From assembly GCA_022747635.1 (NCBI GenBank), contig JAKTNV010000780.1:1-64000 (forward strand): a stretch of DNA of 64,000 nucleotides, read 5' to 3'. This stretch comes from Hetaerina americana. Taxonomy: Eukaryota; Arthropoda; Insecta; Odonata; Calopterygidae. The notes under the pieces were generated by a model, which worked only from the letters and a program-made list of their open reading frames with translations, did no database searches and was not told the origin of the DNA. Below, in pieces: positions 51,501 to 63,000 of the stretch; the stretch's first letter is position 1, and every line of letters starts with the position of its first letter. A program made the translations under genes and the position numbers.

Positions 51501-54500
51501 GTGAAAATCTCACTCGACCCAAATCAACAAAAATGTTTCCATGGTGTGTATTGTTGTTCATTTTCATCAAATAAACAAATAAAACCCAGAATAAATCCTG
51601 AAAGACAAGAAATGAGCATAAAAGATGCTTCAGCGCTAGTGTTAATGTTACTAAAAGAACCCAAATTTCTAAAAATATTGCGAAAAACAACAATCTTCTG
51701 TTTTAGAGTGAATGTTTGGGGTGTATGGAAGGCATTTATTTCATTTTTAGAAATTTTAAATTTTCACATTTTTCCATGAAAAGTGCCAATACCCCCCCTT
51801 TGGGTTCTAGATGAAAATCTCACTCGACACAAATCAAACAAAAATGTTTCCATGGTGTGTATTGTTGTTCATTTTCATCAAATAAACAAAATAAAACCCA
51901 GAATAAATCCTGAAAGACAAGAAATGAGCATAAAAGATGCTTCAGCGCTAGTGTTAATGTTACTAAAAGAGCCCAAATTTCTAAAAATATTGCGAAAAAC
52001 AACAATCTTCTGTTTTAGAGTGAATGTTTGGGGTGTATAGAAGGCATTTATTTCATTTTTAGAAATTTTAAATTTTCCCCTTTTTTCATGAAAAGTGCCA
52101 ATACCCCCCCCTTTGGGTCTAGGTGAAAATCTCACTCGACACAAATCAAACAAAAATGTTTCCATGGTGTGTATTGTTGTTCATTTTCATCAAATAAACA
52201 AATAAAACCCAGAATAAATCCTGAAAGACAAGAAATGAGCATAAAAGATGCTTCAGCGCTAGAGTTAATGTTACTAAAAGAACCCAAATTTCTAAAAATA
52301 TTGCGAAAAACAACAATCTTCTGTTTTAGAGTGAATGTTTAGGTGTATAGAAGGCATTTATTTCATTTTTAGAAATTTTAATTTTTCACATTTTTCCATG
52401 AAAAGTGCCAATACCCCCCCCTTTGGGTTCTAGGTGAAAATCTCACTCGACACAAATCAAACAAAAATGTTTCCATGGTGTGTATTGTTGTTCATTTTCA
52501 TCAAATAAACAAAATAAAACCCAGAATAAATCCTGAAAGACAAGAAATGAGCATAAAAGATGCTTCAGCGCTAGTGTTAATGTTACTAAAAGAACCCAAA
52601 TTTCTAAAAATATTGCGAAAACAACAATCTTCTGTTTTAGAGTGAATGTTTGGGGTGTATAGAAGGCATTTATTTCATTTTTAGAAATTTTAAATTTTCA
52701 CATTTTTCCATGAAAAATGCCAATACCCCCCCCTTTGGGTTCTAGGTGAAAATCTCACTCGACACAAATCAAACAAAAATGTTTCCATGGTGTGTATTGT
52801 TGTTCATTTTCATCAAATAAACAAAATAAAACCCAGAATAAATCCTGAAAGACAAGAAATGAGCATAAAAGATGCCTCAGCGCTAGTGTTAATGTTACTA
52901 AAAGAACCCAAATTTCTAAAAATATTGCGAAAAACAACAATCTTCTGTTTTAGAGTGAATGTTTGAGGTGTATAGAAGGCATTTATTTCATTTTTAGAAA
53001 TTTTAATTTTTCACATTTTTCCATGAAAAGTGCCAATACCCCCCCCTTTGGGTTCTAGGTGAAAATCTCACTCGACACAAATCAAACAAAAATGTTTCCA
53101 TGGTGTGTATTGTTGATCATTTTCATCAAATAAACAAAATAAAACCCAGAATAAATCCTGAAAGACAAGAAATGGGCATAAAAGATGCTTCAGCGCTAGT
53201 GTTAATGTTACTAAAAGAGCCCAAATTTCTAAAATATTGCGAAAAACAACAATCTTCTGTTTTAGAGTGAATGTTTGAGGTGTATAGAAGGCATTTATTT
53301 CATTTTTAGAAATTTTAATTTTTCACATTTTTCCATGAAAAGTGCCAATACCCCCCCCTTTGGGTTCTAGGTGAAAATCTCACTCGACACAAATCAAACA
53401 AAAATGTTTTCATGGTGTGTATTGTTGTTCATTTTCATCAAATAAACAAAATAAAACCCAGAATAAATCCGGAAAGACAAGAAATGAGCATAAAAGATGC
53501 TTCAGCGCTAGTGTTAATGTTACTAAAAGAGCCCAAATTTCTAAAAATATTGCGAAAAACAACAATCTTCTGTTTTAGAGTGAATGTTTTGGGTGTATAG
53601 AAGGCATTTATTTCATTTTTAGAAATTTTAAATTTTCACATTTTTCCATGAAAAGTGCCAATACCCCCCCCCTTTGGGTTCTAGGTGAAAATCTCACTCG
53701 ACACAAATCAAACAAAAATGTTTCCATGGTGTGTATTGTTGTTCATTTTCATCAAATAAACAAATAAAACCCAGAATAAATCCTGAAAGACAAGAAATGA
53801 GCATAAAAGATGCTTCAGCGGTAGTGTTAATGTTACTAAAGAACCCAAATTTCTAAAAATATTGCGAAAAACAACAATCTTCTGTTTTAAGGTGAATGTT
53901 TGGGGTGTATAGAAGGCATTTATTTCATTTTTAGAAATTTTAAATTTTCACATTTTTCCATGAAAAGTGCCAATACCCCCCCCTTTGGGTTCTAGGTGAA
54001 AATCTCACTCGACACAAATCAAACAAAATGTTTCCATGGTGTGTATTGTTGTTCATTTTCATCAAATAAACAAAATAAAACCAGAATAATCCTGAAAGAC
54101 AAGAAATGAGCATAAAGATGCCTCAGCGCTAGTGTTAATGTTACTAAAAGAACCCAAATTTCTAAAAATATTGCGAAAAACAACAATCTTCTGTTTTAGA
54201 GTGAATGTTTAGGTGTATAGAAGGCATTTATTTCATTTTTAGAAATTTTAATTTTTCACATTTTTCCATGAAAAGTGCCAATACCCCCCCCCTTTGGGTT
54301 CTAGGTGAAAATCTCACTCGACACAAATCAAACAAAAATGTTTCCATGGTGTGTATTGTTGTTCATTTTCATCAAATTAACAAAATAAAACCCAGAATAA
54401 ATCCTGAAAGACAAGAAATGAGCATAAAAGATGCCTCAGCGCTAGTGTTAATGTTACTAAAAGAACCCAAATTTCTAAAAATATTGCGAAAAACAACAAT

Positions 54501-55132
54501 CTTCTGTTTTAGAGTGAATGTTTGAGGTGTATAGAAGGCATTTATTTCATTTTAGAAATTTTAATTTTTCACATTTTTCCATGAAAAGTGCCAATACCCC
54601 CCCCCTTTGGGTTCTAGGTGAAAATCTCACTCGACACAAATCAAACAAAAATGTTTCCATGGTGTGTATTGTTGTTCATTTTCATCAAATAAACAAAATA
54701 AAACCAGAATAAATCCTGAAAGACAAGAAATGAGCATAAAAGATGCTTCAGCGCTAGTGTTAATGTTACTAAAAGAGCCTAAATTTCTAAAAATATTGCG
54801 AAAAACAACAATCTTCTGTTTAGAGTGAATGTTTTGGGTGTATAGAAGGCATTTATTTCATTTTTAGAAATTTTAAATTTTCACATTTTTCCATGAAAAG
54901 TGCCAATACCCCCCCTTTGGGTTCTAGGTGAAAATCTCACTCGACACAAATCAAACAAAAATGTTTCCATGGTGTGTATTGTTGTTCATTTTCATCAAAT
55001 AAACAAAATAAAACCCAGAATAAATCCTGAAAGACAGAAATGAGCATAAAAGATGCTTCAGCGCTAGTGTTAATGTTACTAAAAGAGCCCAAATTTCTAA
55101 AAATATTGCGAAAAACAACAATCTTCTGTTTT
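51501..55132 (+). repeat. Third copy of the 46.5 kb segment, error-rich and truncated
   Basis: Follows 46,495 onward at offset ~5,004: ctcgaccc, ctagatgaaa, gagttaatg/tttagg, aaaaatgcc/gcctcag, gttgatcat, ccggaaag/gttttgggtg, gcggtagtg/ttttaaggtg, caaattaac, gagcctaaa. Ends inside its twelfth monomer at the fold-back. Single-base losses accumulate here (~51,527, ~51,577, ~52,118, ~52,200, ~53,234, ~53,763, ~53,839, ~54,027, ~54,081, ~54,551, ~54,704, ~55,036). The first 50 kb has only a few, which suggests falling read depth. Confidence 0.88.
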
Positions 55133-55147
55133 AAGATTGTTGTTTTT
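55111..55147. other. Inversion junction, 7-nt loop
   Basis: Left stem aaaaacaacaatctt (55,111-55,125), loop ctgtttt (55,126-55,132), right stem aagattgttgttttt (55,133-55,147). The + strand monomer breaks just after its cttctgtttt motif and resumes on the complement at aagattg. The monomer here is truncated, and no foreign bases lie at the junction. A tight turn with a small loop suits template-strand switching or a read passing from template into complement. A recombined inversion could also leave such a join. Confidence 0.93.
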
Positions 55148-58100
55148 CGCAATATTTTTAGAACTTTGGGCTCTTTTAGTAACATTAACACTAGCGCTGA
55201 AGCATCTTTTATGCTATTTCTTGTCTTTCAGGAATTTATTCTGGGTGTTATTTTGTTTATTTGATGAAAATGAACAACAATACACACCATGGAAACATTT
55301 TTGTTTGATTTGTGTCGAGTGAGATTTTCACCTAGAACCAAAGGGGGGGTATTGGCACTTTTCATGAAAAATGTGAAATTTAAAAATTTCTAAAAATGAA
55401 ATAAATGCCTTCTATACACCCAAAACATTCACTCTAAACAGAAGATTGATGTTTTTCGCAATATTTTTAGAAATTTAGGCTCTTTTAGTAACATTAACAC
55501 TAGCGCTGAAGCATCTTTTATGCTCATTTCTAGTCTTTCAGGATTTATTCTGGGTTTTATTTTGTTTATTTGATGAAAATGAACAACAATACACACCATG
55601 GAAACATTTTTGTATGATTTGTGTCGAGTGAGATTTTCACCTAGAACCCAAAGGGGGGGGTATTGGCACTTTTCATGGAAAAATGTGAAAAATTAAAATT
55701 TCTAAAAATGAAATAAATGCCTTCTATACACCTCAAAACATTCACTCTAAAACAGAAGATTGTTGTTTTTCGCAATATTTTTAGAAATTTGGGTTCTTTT
55801 AGTAACATTAACACTAGCGCTGAGGCATCTTTTATGCTCATTTCATGTCTTTCAGGATTTATTCTGGGTTTTATTTTGTTAATTTGATGAAAATGAACAA
55901 ACAATACACACCATGGAAACATTTTTGTTTGATCTTGTGTCGAGTGAGATTTTCACTAGAACCCAAAGGGGGGGGTATTGGCACTTTTCATGGAAAAATG
56001 TGAAAATTAAAATTTCTAAAAATGAAATAAATGCCTTCTATACACCTAAACATTCACTCTAAAACAGAAGATTGTTGTTTTTCGCAATATTTTTAGAAAT
56101 TTGGGATCTTTTAGTAACATTAACACTAGCGCTGAGGCATCTTTTATGCTCATTTCTTGTCTTTCAGGATTTATTCTGGGTTTAATTTTGTTTATTTGAT
56201 GAAAATGAACAACAATACACAACCATGGAAACATTTTTGTTTGATTTGTGTCGAGTGAGATTTTCACCTAGAACCCAAAGGGGGGGGTATTGGCACTTTT
56301 CATGGAAAAATGTGAAAATTTAAAATTTCTAAAAATGAAATAAATGCCTTCTATACACCCCAAACATTCACCTTAAAACAGAAGATTGTTGTTTTTTGCA
56401 ATATTTTTAGAAATTTGGGTTCTTTTAGTAACATTAACACTACCGCTGAAGCATCTTTTATGCTCATTTCTTGTCTTTCAGGATTTATTCTGGGTTTTAT
56501 TTTGTTTATTTGATGAAAATGAACAACAATAACACCATGGAAACATTTTTGTTTGATTTGTGTCGAGTGAGATTTTCACTAGAACCAAAGGGGGGGTATT
56601 GGCACTTTTCATGGAAAATGTGAAAATTTAAAATTTCTAAAAATGAAATAAATGCCTTCTATACACCCAAAACACTTCACTCCTAAACAGAAGATTGTTG
56701 TTTTTCGCAATATTTTTAGAAATTTGGGCTCTTTTAGTAACATTAACACTAGCGCTGAAGCATCTTTTATGCTCATTTCTTGTCTTTCCGGATTTATTCT
56801 GGGTTTTATTTTGTTTATTTGATGAAAATGAACAACAATACACACCATGAAAACATTTTTGTTTGATTTGTGTCGAGTGAGATTTTCACTAGAACCAAAG
56901 GGGGGGGTATTGGCACTTTTCATGGAAAAATGTGCAAAATTAAAATTTCTAAAAATGAAATAAATGCCTTCTATACACCTCAAACATTCACTCTAAAACA
57001 GAAGATTGTTGTTTTTCGCAATATTTTTAGAAATTTGGGCTCTTTTAGTAACATTAACACTAGCGCTGAAGCATCTTTTATGCCATTTCTTGTCTTTCAG
57101 GATTTATTCTGGGTTTTATTTTGTTTATTTGATGAAAATGATCAACAATACACACATGGAAACATTTTTGTTTGATTTGTGTCGAGTGAGATTTTCACCT
57201 AGAACCCAAAGGGGGGGTATTGGCACTTTTCATGGAAAAATGTGAAAAATTAAATTTCTAAAAATGAAATAAATGCCTTCTATACACCTCAAACATTCAC
57301 TCTAAAACAGAAGATTGTTGTTTTTCGCAATATTTTTAGAAATTTGGGTTCTTTTAGTAACATTAACACTAGCGCTGAGGCATCTTTTATGCTCATTTCT
57401 TGTCTTTCAGGATTTATTCTGGGTTTTATTTTGTTTATTTGATGAAAATGAACAACAATACACACCATGGAAACATTTTTGTTTGATTTGTGTCGAGTGA
57501 GATATTCACCTAGAACCCAAAGGGGGGGGGTATTGGCATTTTTCATGGAAAATGTGAAATTTAAAATTTCTAAAATGAAATAAATGCCTTCTATACACCC
57601 CAAACATTCACTCTAAAACAGAAGATTGTTGTTTTTTCGCAATATTTTTAGAAATTAGGGTTCTTTTAGTAACATTAACACTAGCGCTGAAGCATCTTTT
57701 ATGCTCATTTCTAGTCTTTCGGATTTATTCTGGGTTTTATTTTGTTTATTTGATGAAAATGAACAACAATACACACCATGGAAACATTTTTGTTTGATTT
57801 GTGTCGAGTGAGATTTTCACCTAGAACCCAAAGGGGGGGGTATTGGCACTTTTCATGGAAAATGTGAAAATTAACATTTCTAAAAAATGAAATAAATGCC
57901 TTCTATACACCTAAACATTCACTCTAAAACAGAAGATTGTTGTTTTTCGCAATATTTTTAGAAATTTGGGTTCTTTTAGTAACATTAACTCTAGCGCTGA
58001 AGCATCTTTTATGCTCATTTCTTGTCTTTCAGGATCTTATTCTGGGGTTTTTATTTTGTTTATTTGATGAAAATGAACAATACAACACCATGGAAACATT

Positions 58101-58754
58101 TTTGTATGATTTGTGTCGAGTGAGATTTTCACCTAGAACCCAAAGGGGGGGTATGGCACTTTTCATGAAAAAGGGGAAAATTTAAAATTTCTAAAAATGA
58201 AATAATGCCTTCTATACACCCAAACATTCACTCTAAAACAGAAGATTGATGTTTTTCGCAATATTTTTAGAAATTTGGGCTCTTTTAGTAACATTAACAC
58301 TAGCGCTGAAGCATCTTTTATGCTCATTTCTTGTCTTTCAGGATTTATTCTGGGTTTTATTTTGTTTATTTGATGAAAATGAACAAACAATACACACCAT
58401 GGAAACATTTTTGTTTTGATTTGTGTCGAGTGAGATTTTCATCTAGAACCCCAAAGGGGGGGGTATTGGCACTTTTCATGGAAAATGTGAAAATTTAAAA
58501 TTTCTAAAAATGAAATAAATGCCTTCCATACACCCCAAACATTCACTCTAAAACAGAAGATTGTTGTTTTTCGCAATATTTTTAGAATTTGGTTCTTTTA
58601 GTAACATTAACACTAGCGCTGAAGCATCTTTTATGCTCATTTCTTGTCTTTCCAGGATTTATTCTGGGTTTTATTTTGTTTATTTGATGAAAATGAACAA
58701 CAATACACACCATGGAAACATTTTTGTTTGATTTGGGTCGAGTGAGATTTTCAC
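55133..58754 (-). repeat. Right-arm segment mirroring 51,501-55,132
   Basis: Reading left to right: gagccc type; cccaaaac/taggctc; gttaatttg with gaggcatc; acctaaac/gaggcatc; ccttaaaac/ctaccgc; cccaaaac with ccggatt and catgaaaac; gatcaac; gaggcatc with ggcattttt; ccccaaac; taactctagcg; catctagaac; ccttccatac; tgggtcgag. This is the reverse order of the left arm. Dense in single-base indels. Confidence 0.92.
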
Positions 58755-58775
58755 CTAGAACCCAAAGGGTTCTAG
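58755..58775. repeat. Palindromic linker, mirrored copy
   Basis: Right-arm partner of the copy at 51,480, followed by ggggtattgg on the complement. Confidence 0.9.
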
Positions 58776-60009
58776 GGGTATTGGCACTTTTCATGGAAAA
58801 ATGTGAAAAATTAAAATTTCTAAAAATGAAATAAATGCTTTCTATACACCCCAAACATTCACTCTAAACAGAAGATTGTTGTTTTTCGCAATATTTTTAG
58901 AAAATGGCCTCTTTTAGTAACATTAACACTAGCGCTGAAGCATCTTTTATGCTCATTTCTTGTCTTTCAGGATTTATTCTGGGTTTTATTTTGTTTATTT
59001 GATGAAAATGAACAACAATACACACCATGGAAACATTTTTGTTTGATTTGTGTCGAGTGAGATTTTCACCTAGAACCCAAAGGGGGGGTATTGGCACTTT
59101 TCATGGAAAAATGTGAAAATTTAAAATTTCTAAAAAAGAAATAAATGCCTTCTATACACCCCAGACATTCACTCTTAAACTGAAGATTGTTGTTTTTCGC
59201 AATATTTTAGAAATTTGGCCTCTTTTAGTCACATTAACACTAGCGCTGAAGCATTCTTTTATGCTCATTTCTTGTCTTTCAGGATTTATTCTGGGTTTTA
59301 TTTTGTTTATTTGATGAAAATGAACAACAATACACACCATGGAAACATTTTTGTTTGATTTGTGTCGAGTGAGATTTTCACCTAGAACCCAAAGGGGGGG
59401 GTATTGGCACTTTTCATGGAAAAATGTGAAAAATTAAAATTTCTAAAAATGAAATAAATGCCTTCTATACACCCCAAACATTCACTGTAAACAGAAGATT
59501 GTTGTTTTTCGCAATATTTTTAGAAAATTTGGGTTACTTTTTAGTAACATTAACACTAGCGCTGAAGCATCTTTTATGCTCATTTCTTGTCTTTCAGGAT
59601 TTATTCTGGTTTTATTTTGTTTATTTGATGAAAATGAACAACAATACACACCATGGAAACATTTTTGTTTGATTTGTGTCGAGTGAGATTTTCACCTAGA
59701 ACCCAAAGGGGGGGGTATTGGCACTTTTCATGGACAAAATGTGAAAATTTAAAAATTTCTAAAAATGAAATAAATGCCTTTCTATACACCCAGACATTCA
59801 CTCTTAAACTGAAGATTGTTGTTTTTCGCAATATTTTTAGAAATTTGGGTTCTTTTAGTAACATTAACACTAGCGCTGAAGCATCTTTTCTGCTCATTTC
59901 TTGTCTTTCAGGATTTATTCTGGGTTTTATTTTGTTTATTTGATGAAAATGAACAACAATACACACATGGAAACATTTTTGTTTGATTTGTGTCGAGTGA
60001 GATTTTCAC
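58755..60009 (-). repeat. Right-arm segment mirroring 50,245-51,500
   Basis: Contains the palindromic variant (58,755-58,775), gaaaatggcctc, cccagacattc with cttaaactg (twice), cactgtaaac and cttttctgctc. These are the complements of the block's private markers in reverse order. Because the markers are unique to 50,245-51,500, this segment is the strongest evidence that the right arm copies the left. Confidence 0.93.
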
Positions 60010-63000
60010 CTAGAACCCAAAGGGGGGGGTATTGGCACTTTTCATGGAAAAATGTGAAAATTTAAAATTTCTAAAAATGAAATAAATGCCTTCTATACAC
60101 CCCAAACATCACTCTAAAACCAGAAGATTGTTGTTTTTCGCAATAATTTTTAGAAATTTGGGCTCTTTTAGTAACATTAACACTAGCGCTGAAGCATCTT
60201 TTATGCTCATTTCTTGTCTTTCAGGATTTATTCTGGGTTTTATTTGTTTATTTGATGAAAATGAACAACAATACACACCATGGAAACATTTTTGTTTGAT
60301 TTGTGTCGAGTGAGATTTTCACCTAGAACCCAAAGGGGGGGTATTGGCACTTTTCATGGAAAAATGTGAAAATTTAAAATTTCTAAAAATGAAATAAATG
60401 CCTTCTATACACCCAAAACATTCACTCTAAAACAGAAGATTGTTGTTTTTCGCAATATTTTTAGAAATTTAGGCTCTTTTAGTAACATTAACACTAGCGC
60501 TGACGCATCTTTTATGCTCATTTCTAGTCTTTCAGGATTTATTCTGGGTTTTATTTTGTTTATTTGATGAAAATGAACAACAATACACACCATGGAAAAT
60601 TTTTGTTTGATTTGTGTCGAGTGAGATTTTCACCTAGAACCCAAAGGGGGGGGTATTGGCACTTTTCATGGAAAAATGTGAAAAATTAAATTTCTAAAAA
60701 TGAAATAAATGCCTTATATACACCTCAAACATTCACTCTAAACAGAAGATTGTTGTTTTTCGCAATATTTTTAGAAATTTGGGTTCTTTTAGTAACATTA
60801 ACACTAGCGCTGAGGCATCTTTTATGCTCATTTTTGTCTTTCAGGATTTATTCTGGGTTTTATTTTGTTAATTTGATGAAAATGAACAACAATACACACC
60901 ATGGAAACATTTTTGTTTGATTTGTGTCGAGTGAGATTTTCACCTAGAACCCAAAGGGGGGGGTATTGGCACTTTTCATGGAAAAAATGTGAAAAATAAA
61001 ATTTCTAAAAATGAAATAAATGCCTTCTATACACCTAAACATTCACTCTAAACAGAAGATTGTTGTTTTTCGCAATATTTTTAGAAATTTGGGTTCTTTT
61101 AGTAACATTAACACTAGCGCTGAGGCATCTTTTATGCTCATTTCTTGTCTTTCAGGATTTATTCTGGGTTTTATTTTGTTTATTTGATGAAAATGAACAA
61201 CAATACACACCATGGAAACATTTTTGTTTGATTTGTGTCGAGTGAGATTTTCACCTAGAACCCAAAGGGGGGGGTATTGGCACTTTTCATGGAAAAATGT
61301 GAAAATTTAAAAATTTCTAAAAATGAAATAAATGCCTTCTATACACCCAAACATTCACCTTAAAACAGAAGATTGTTGTTTTTCGCAATATTTTTAGAAA
61401 TTTGGGTTCTTTTAGTAACATTAACACTACCGCTGAAGCATCTTTTATGCTCATTTCTTGTCTTTCAGGATTTATTCTGGGTTTTATTTTGTTTATTGAT
61501 GAAAATGAACAACAATACACACCATGGAAACATTTTAGTTTGATTTGTGTCGAGTGAGATTTTCACCTAGAACCCAAAGGGGGGGGTATTGGCACTTTTC
61601 ATGGAAAAATGTGAAAATTTAAAATTTCTAAAATGAAATAAATGCCTTCTATACACCCAAAACATTCACTCTAAACAGAAGATTGTTGTTTTTCGCAATA
61701 TTTTTAGAAATTTGGGCTCTTTTAGTAACATTAACACTAGCGCTGAAGCATCTTTTATGCTCATTTCTTGTCTTTCGGATTTATTCTGGGTTTTATTTAG
61801 TTTATTTGATGAAAATGAACAACAATACACACCATGGAAACATTTTTGTTTGATTTGTGTCGAGTGAGATTTTCACCTAGAACCCAAAGGGGGGGGTATT
61901 GGCACTTTTCATGGAAAAATGTGAAAATTAAAATTCTAAAAAATGAAATAAATGCCTTCTATACACTCAACATTCACTCTAAAACAGAAGATTGTTGTTT
62001 TTCGCAATATTTTAGAAATTTGGGCTCTTTTAGTAACATTAACACTAGCGCTGAAGCATCTTTTAAGCCCATTTCTTGTCTTTCAGGATTTATTCTGGTT
62101 TTATTTTGTATATTTGATGAAAATGATCAACAATACACACCATGGAAACATTTTTGTTTGATTTGTGTCGAGATGAGATTTTCACCTAGAACCCAAAGGG
62201 GGGGGTATTGGCACTATTCATGGAAAAAGGTGAAAAATTAAAAATTCTAAAAATGAAATAAATGCCTTCTATACACCTCAACATTCACTCTAAAACAGAA
62301 GATTGATGTTTTTCGCAATATTTTAGAAATTTGGGTTCTTTTAGTAACATTAACCACTAGCGCTGAGGCATCTTTTATGCTCATTTCTTGTCTTTCAGGA
62401 TTTATTCTGGGTTTTATTTTGTTTATTTGATGAAAACTGAACAACAATACACACCATGGAAACATTTTTGTTTGATTTGTGTCGAGTGAGATTTTCAACT
62501 AGAACCCAAAGGGGGGGGTATTGGCATTTTTCATGGAAAAATGTGAAATTTAAAATTTCAAAAAAGAAATAAATGCCTTCTATACACCCCAAACATTCAC
62601 TCTAAAACAGAAGATTGTTGTTTTTCGCAATATTTTTAGAAATTTGGGTTCTTTTAGTAACATTAACACTAGCGCTGAAGCATCTTTTATGCTCATTTCT
62701 TGTCTTTCAGGATTTATTCTGGGTTTTATTTTGTTTATTTGATGAAAATGAACAACAATACACACCATGGAACATTTTGTTTGATTTGTGTCGAGTGAGA
62801 TTTTCCCCTAGAACCCAAAGGGGGGGGTATTGGCACTTTTCATGGAAAAATGTGAAAATTAAAATTTCTAAAAATGAAATAAATGCCTTCTATACACCTA
62901 AACATTCACTCTAAAACAGAAGATTGTTGTTTTTTCGCAATATTTTAGAAATTTGGGTTCTTTTAGTAACATTAAACTAGCGCTGAAGCATCTTTTATGC

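Larger units (their letters stand above)
1..55132 (+). repeat. Satellite array, ~313 bp monomer, head-to-tail
   Basis: About 176 monomers run head-to-tail in one orientation, most spaced exactly 312 or 313 bp. They differ by a few substitutions at recurring diagnostic sites: gaaccc/gagccc/gaggcc, gcttcag/gcctcag/gcctctg, tttgggg/tttgagg/tttagg, ctcgacac/ctcgaccc, and a C tract of 7-9. They also differ by rare fixed indels. No unique sequence or mobile element interrupts the run. The reference copy has 32% G+C and only three CpG sites. The size is close to two nucleosome repeats, as in many eukaryotic satellites. Centromeric or pericentromeric location is inferred from organisation only. I do not recognise the family. 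Confidence 0.98.

Noticed and set aside
1..55132. CRISPR-like regularity
   Set aside because: The whole 313 bp is repeated. There are no short repeats separated by unique spacers and no cas genes.
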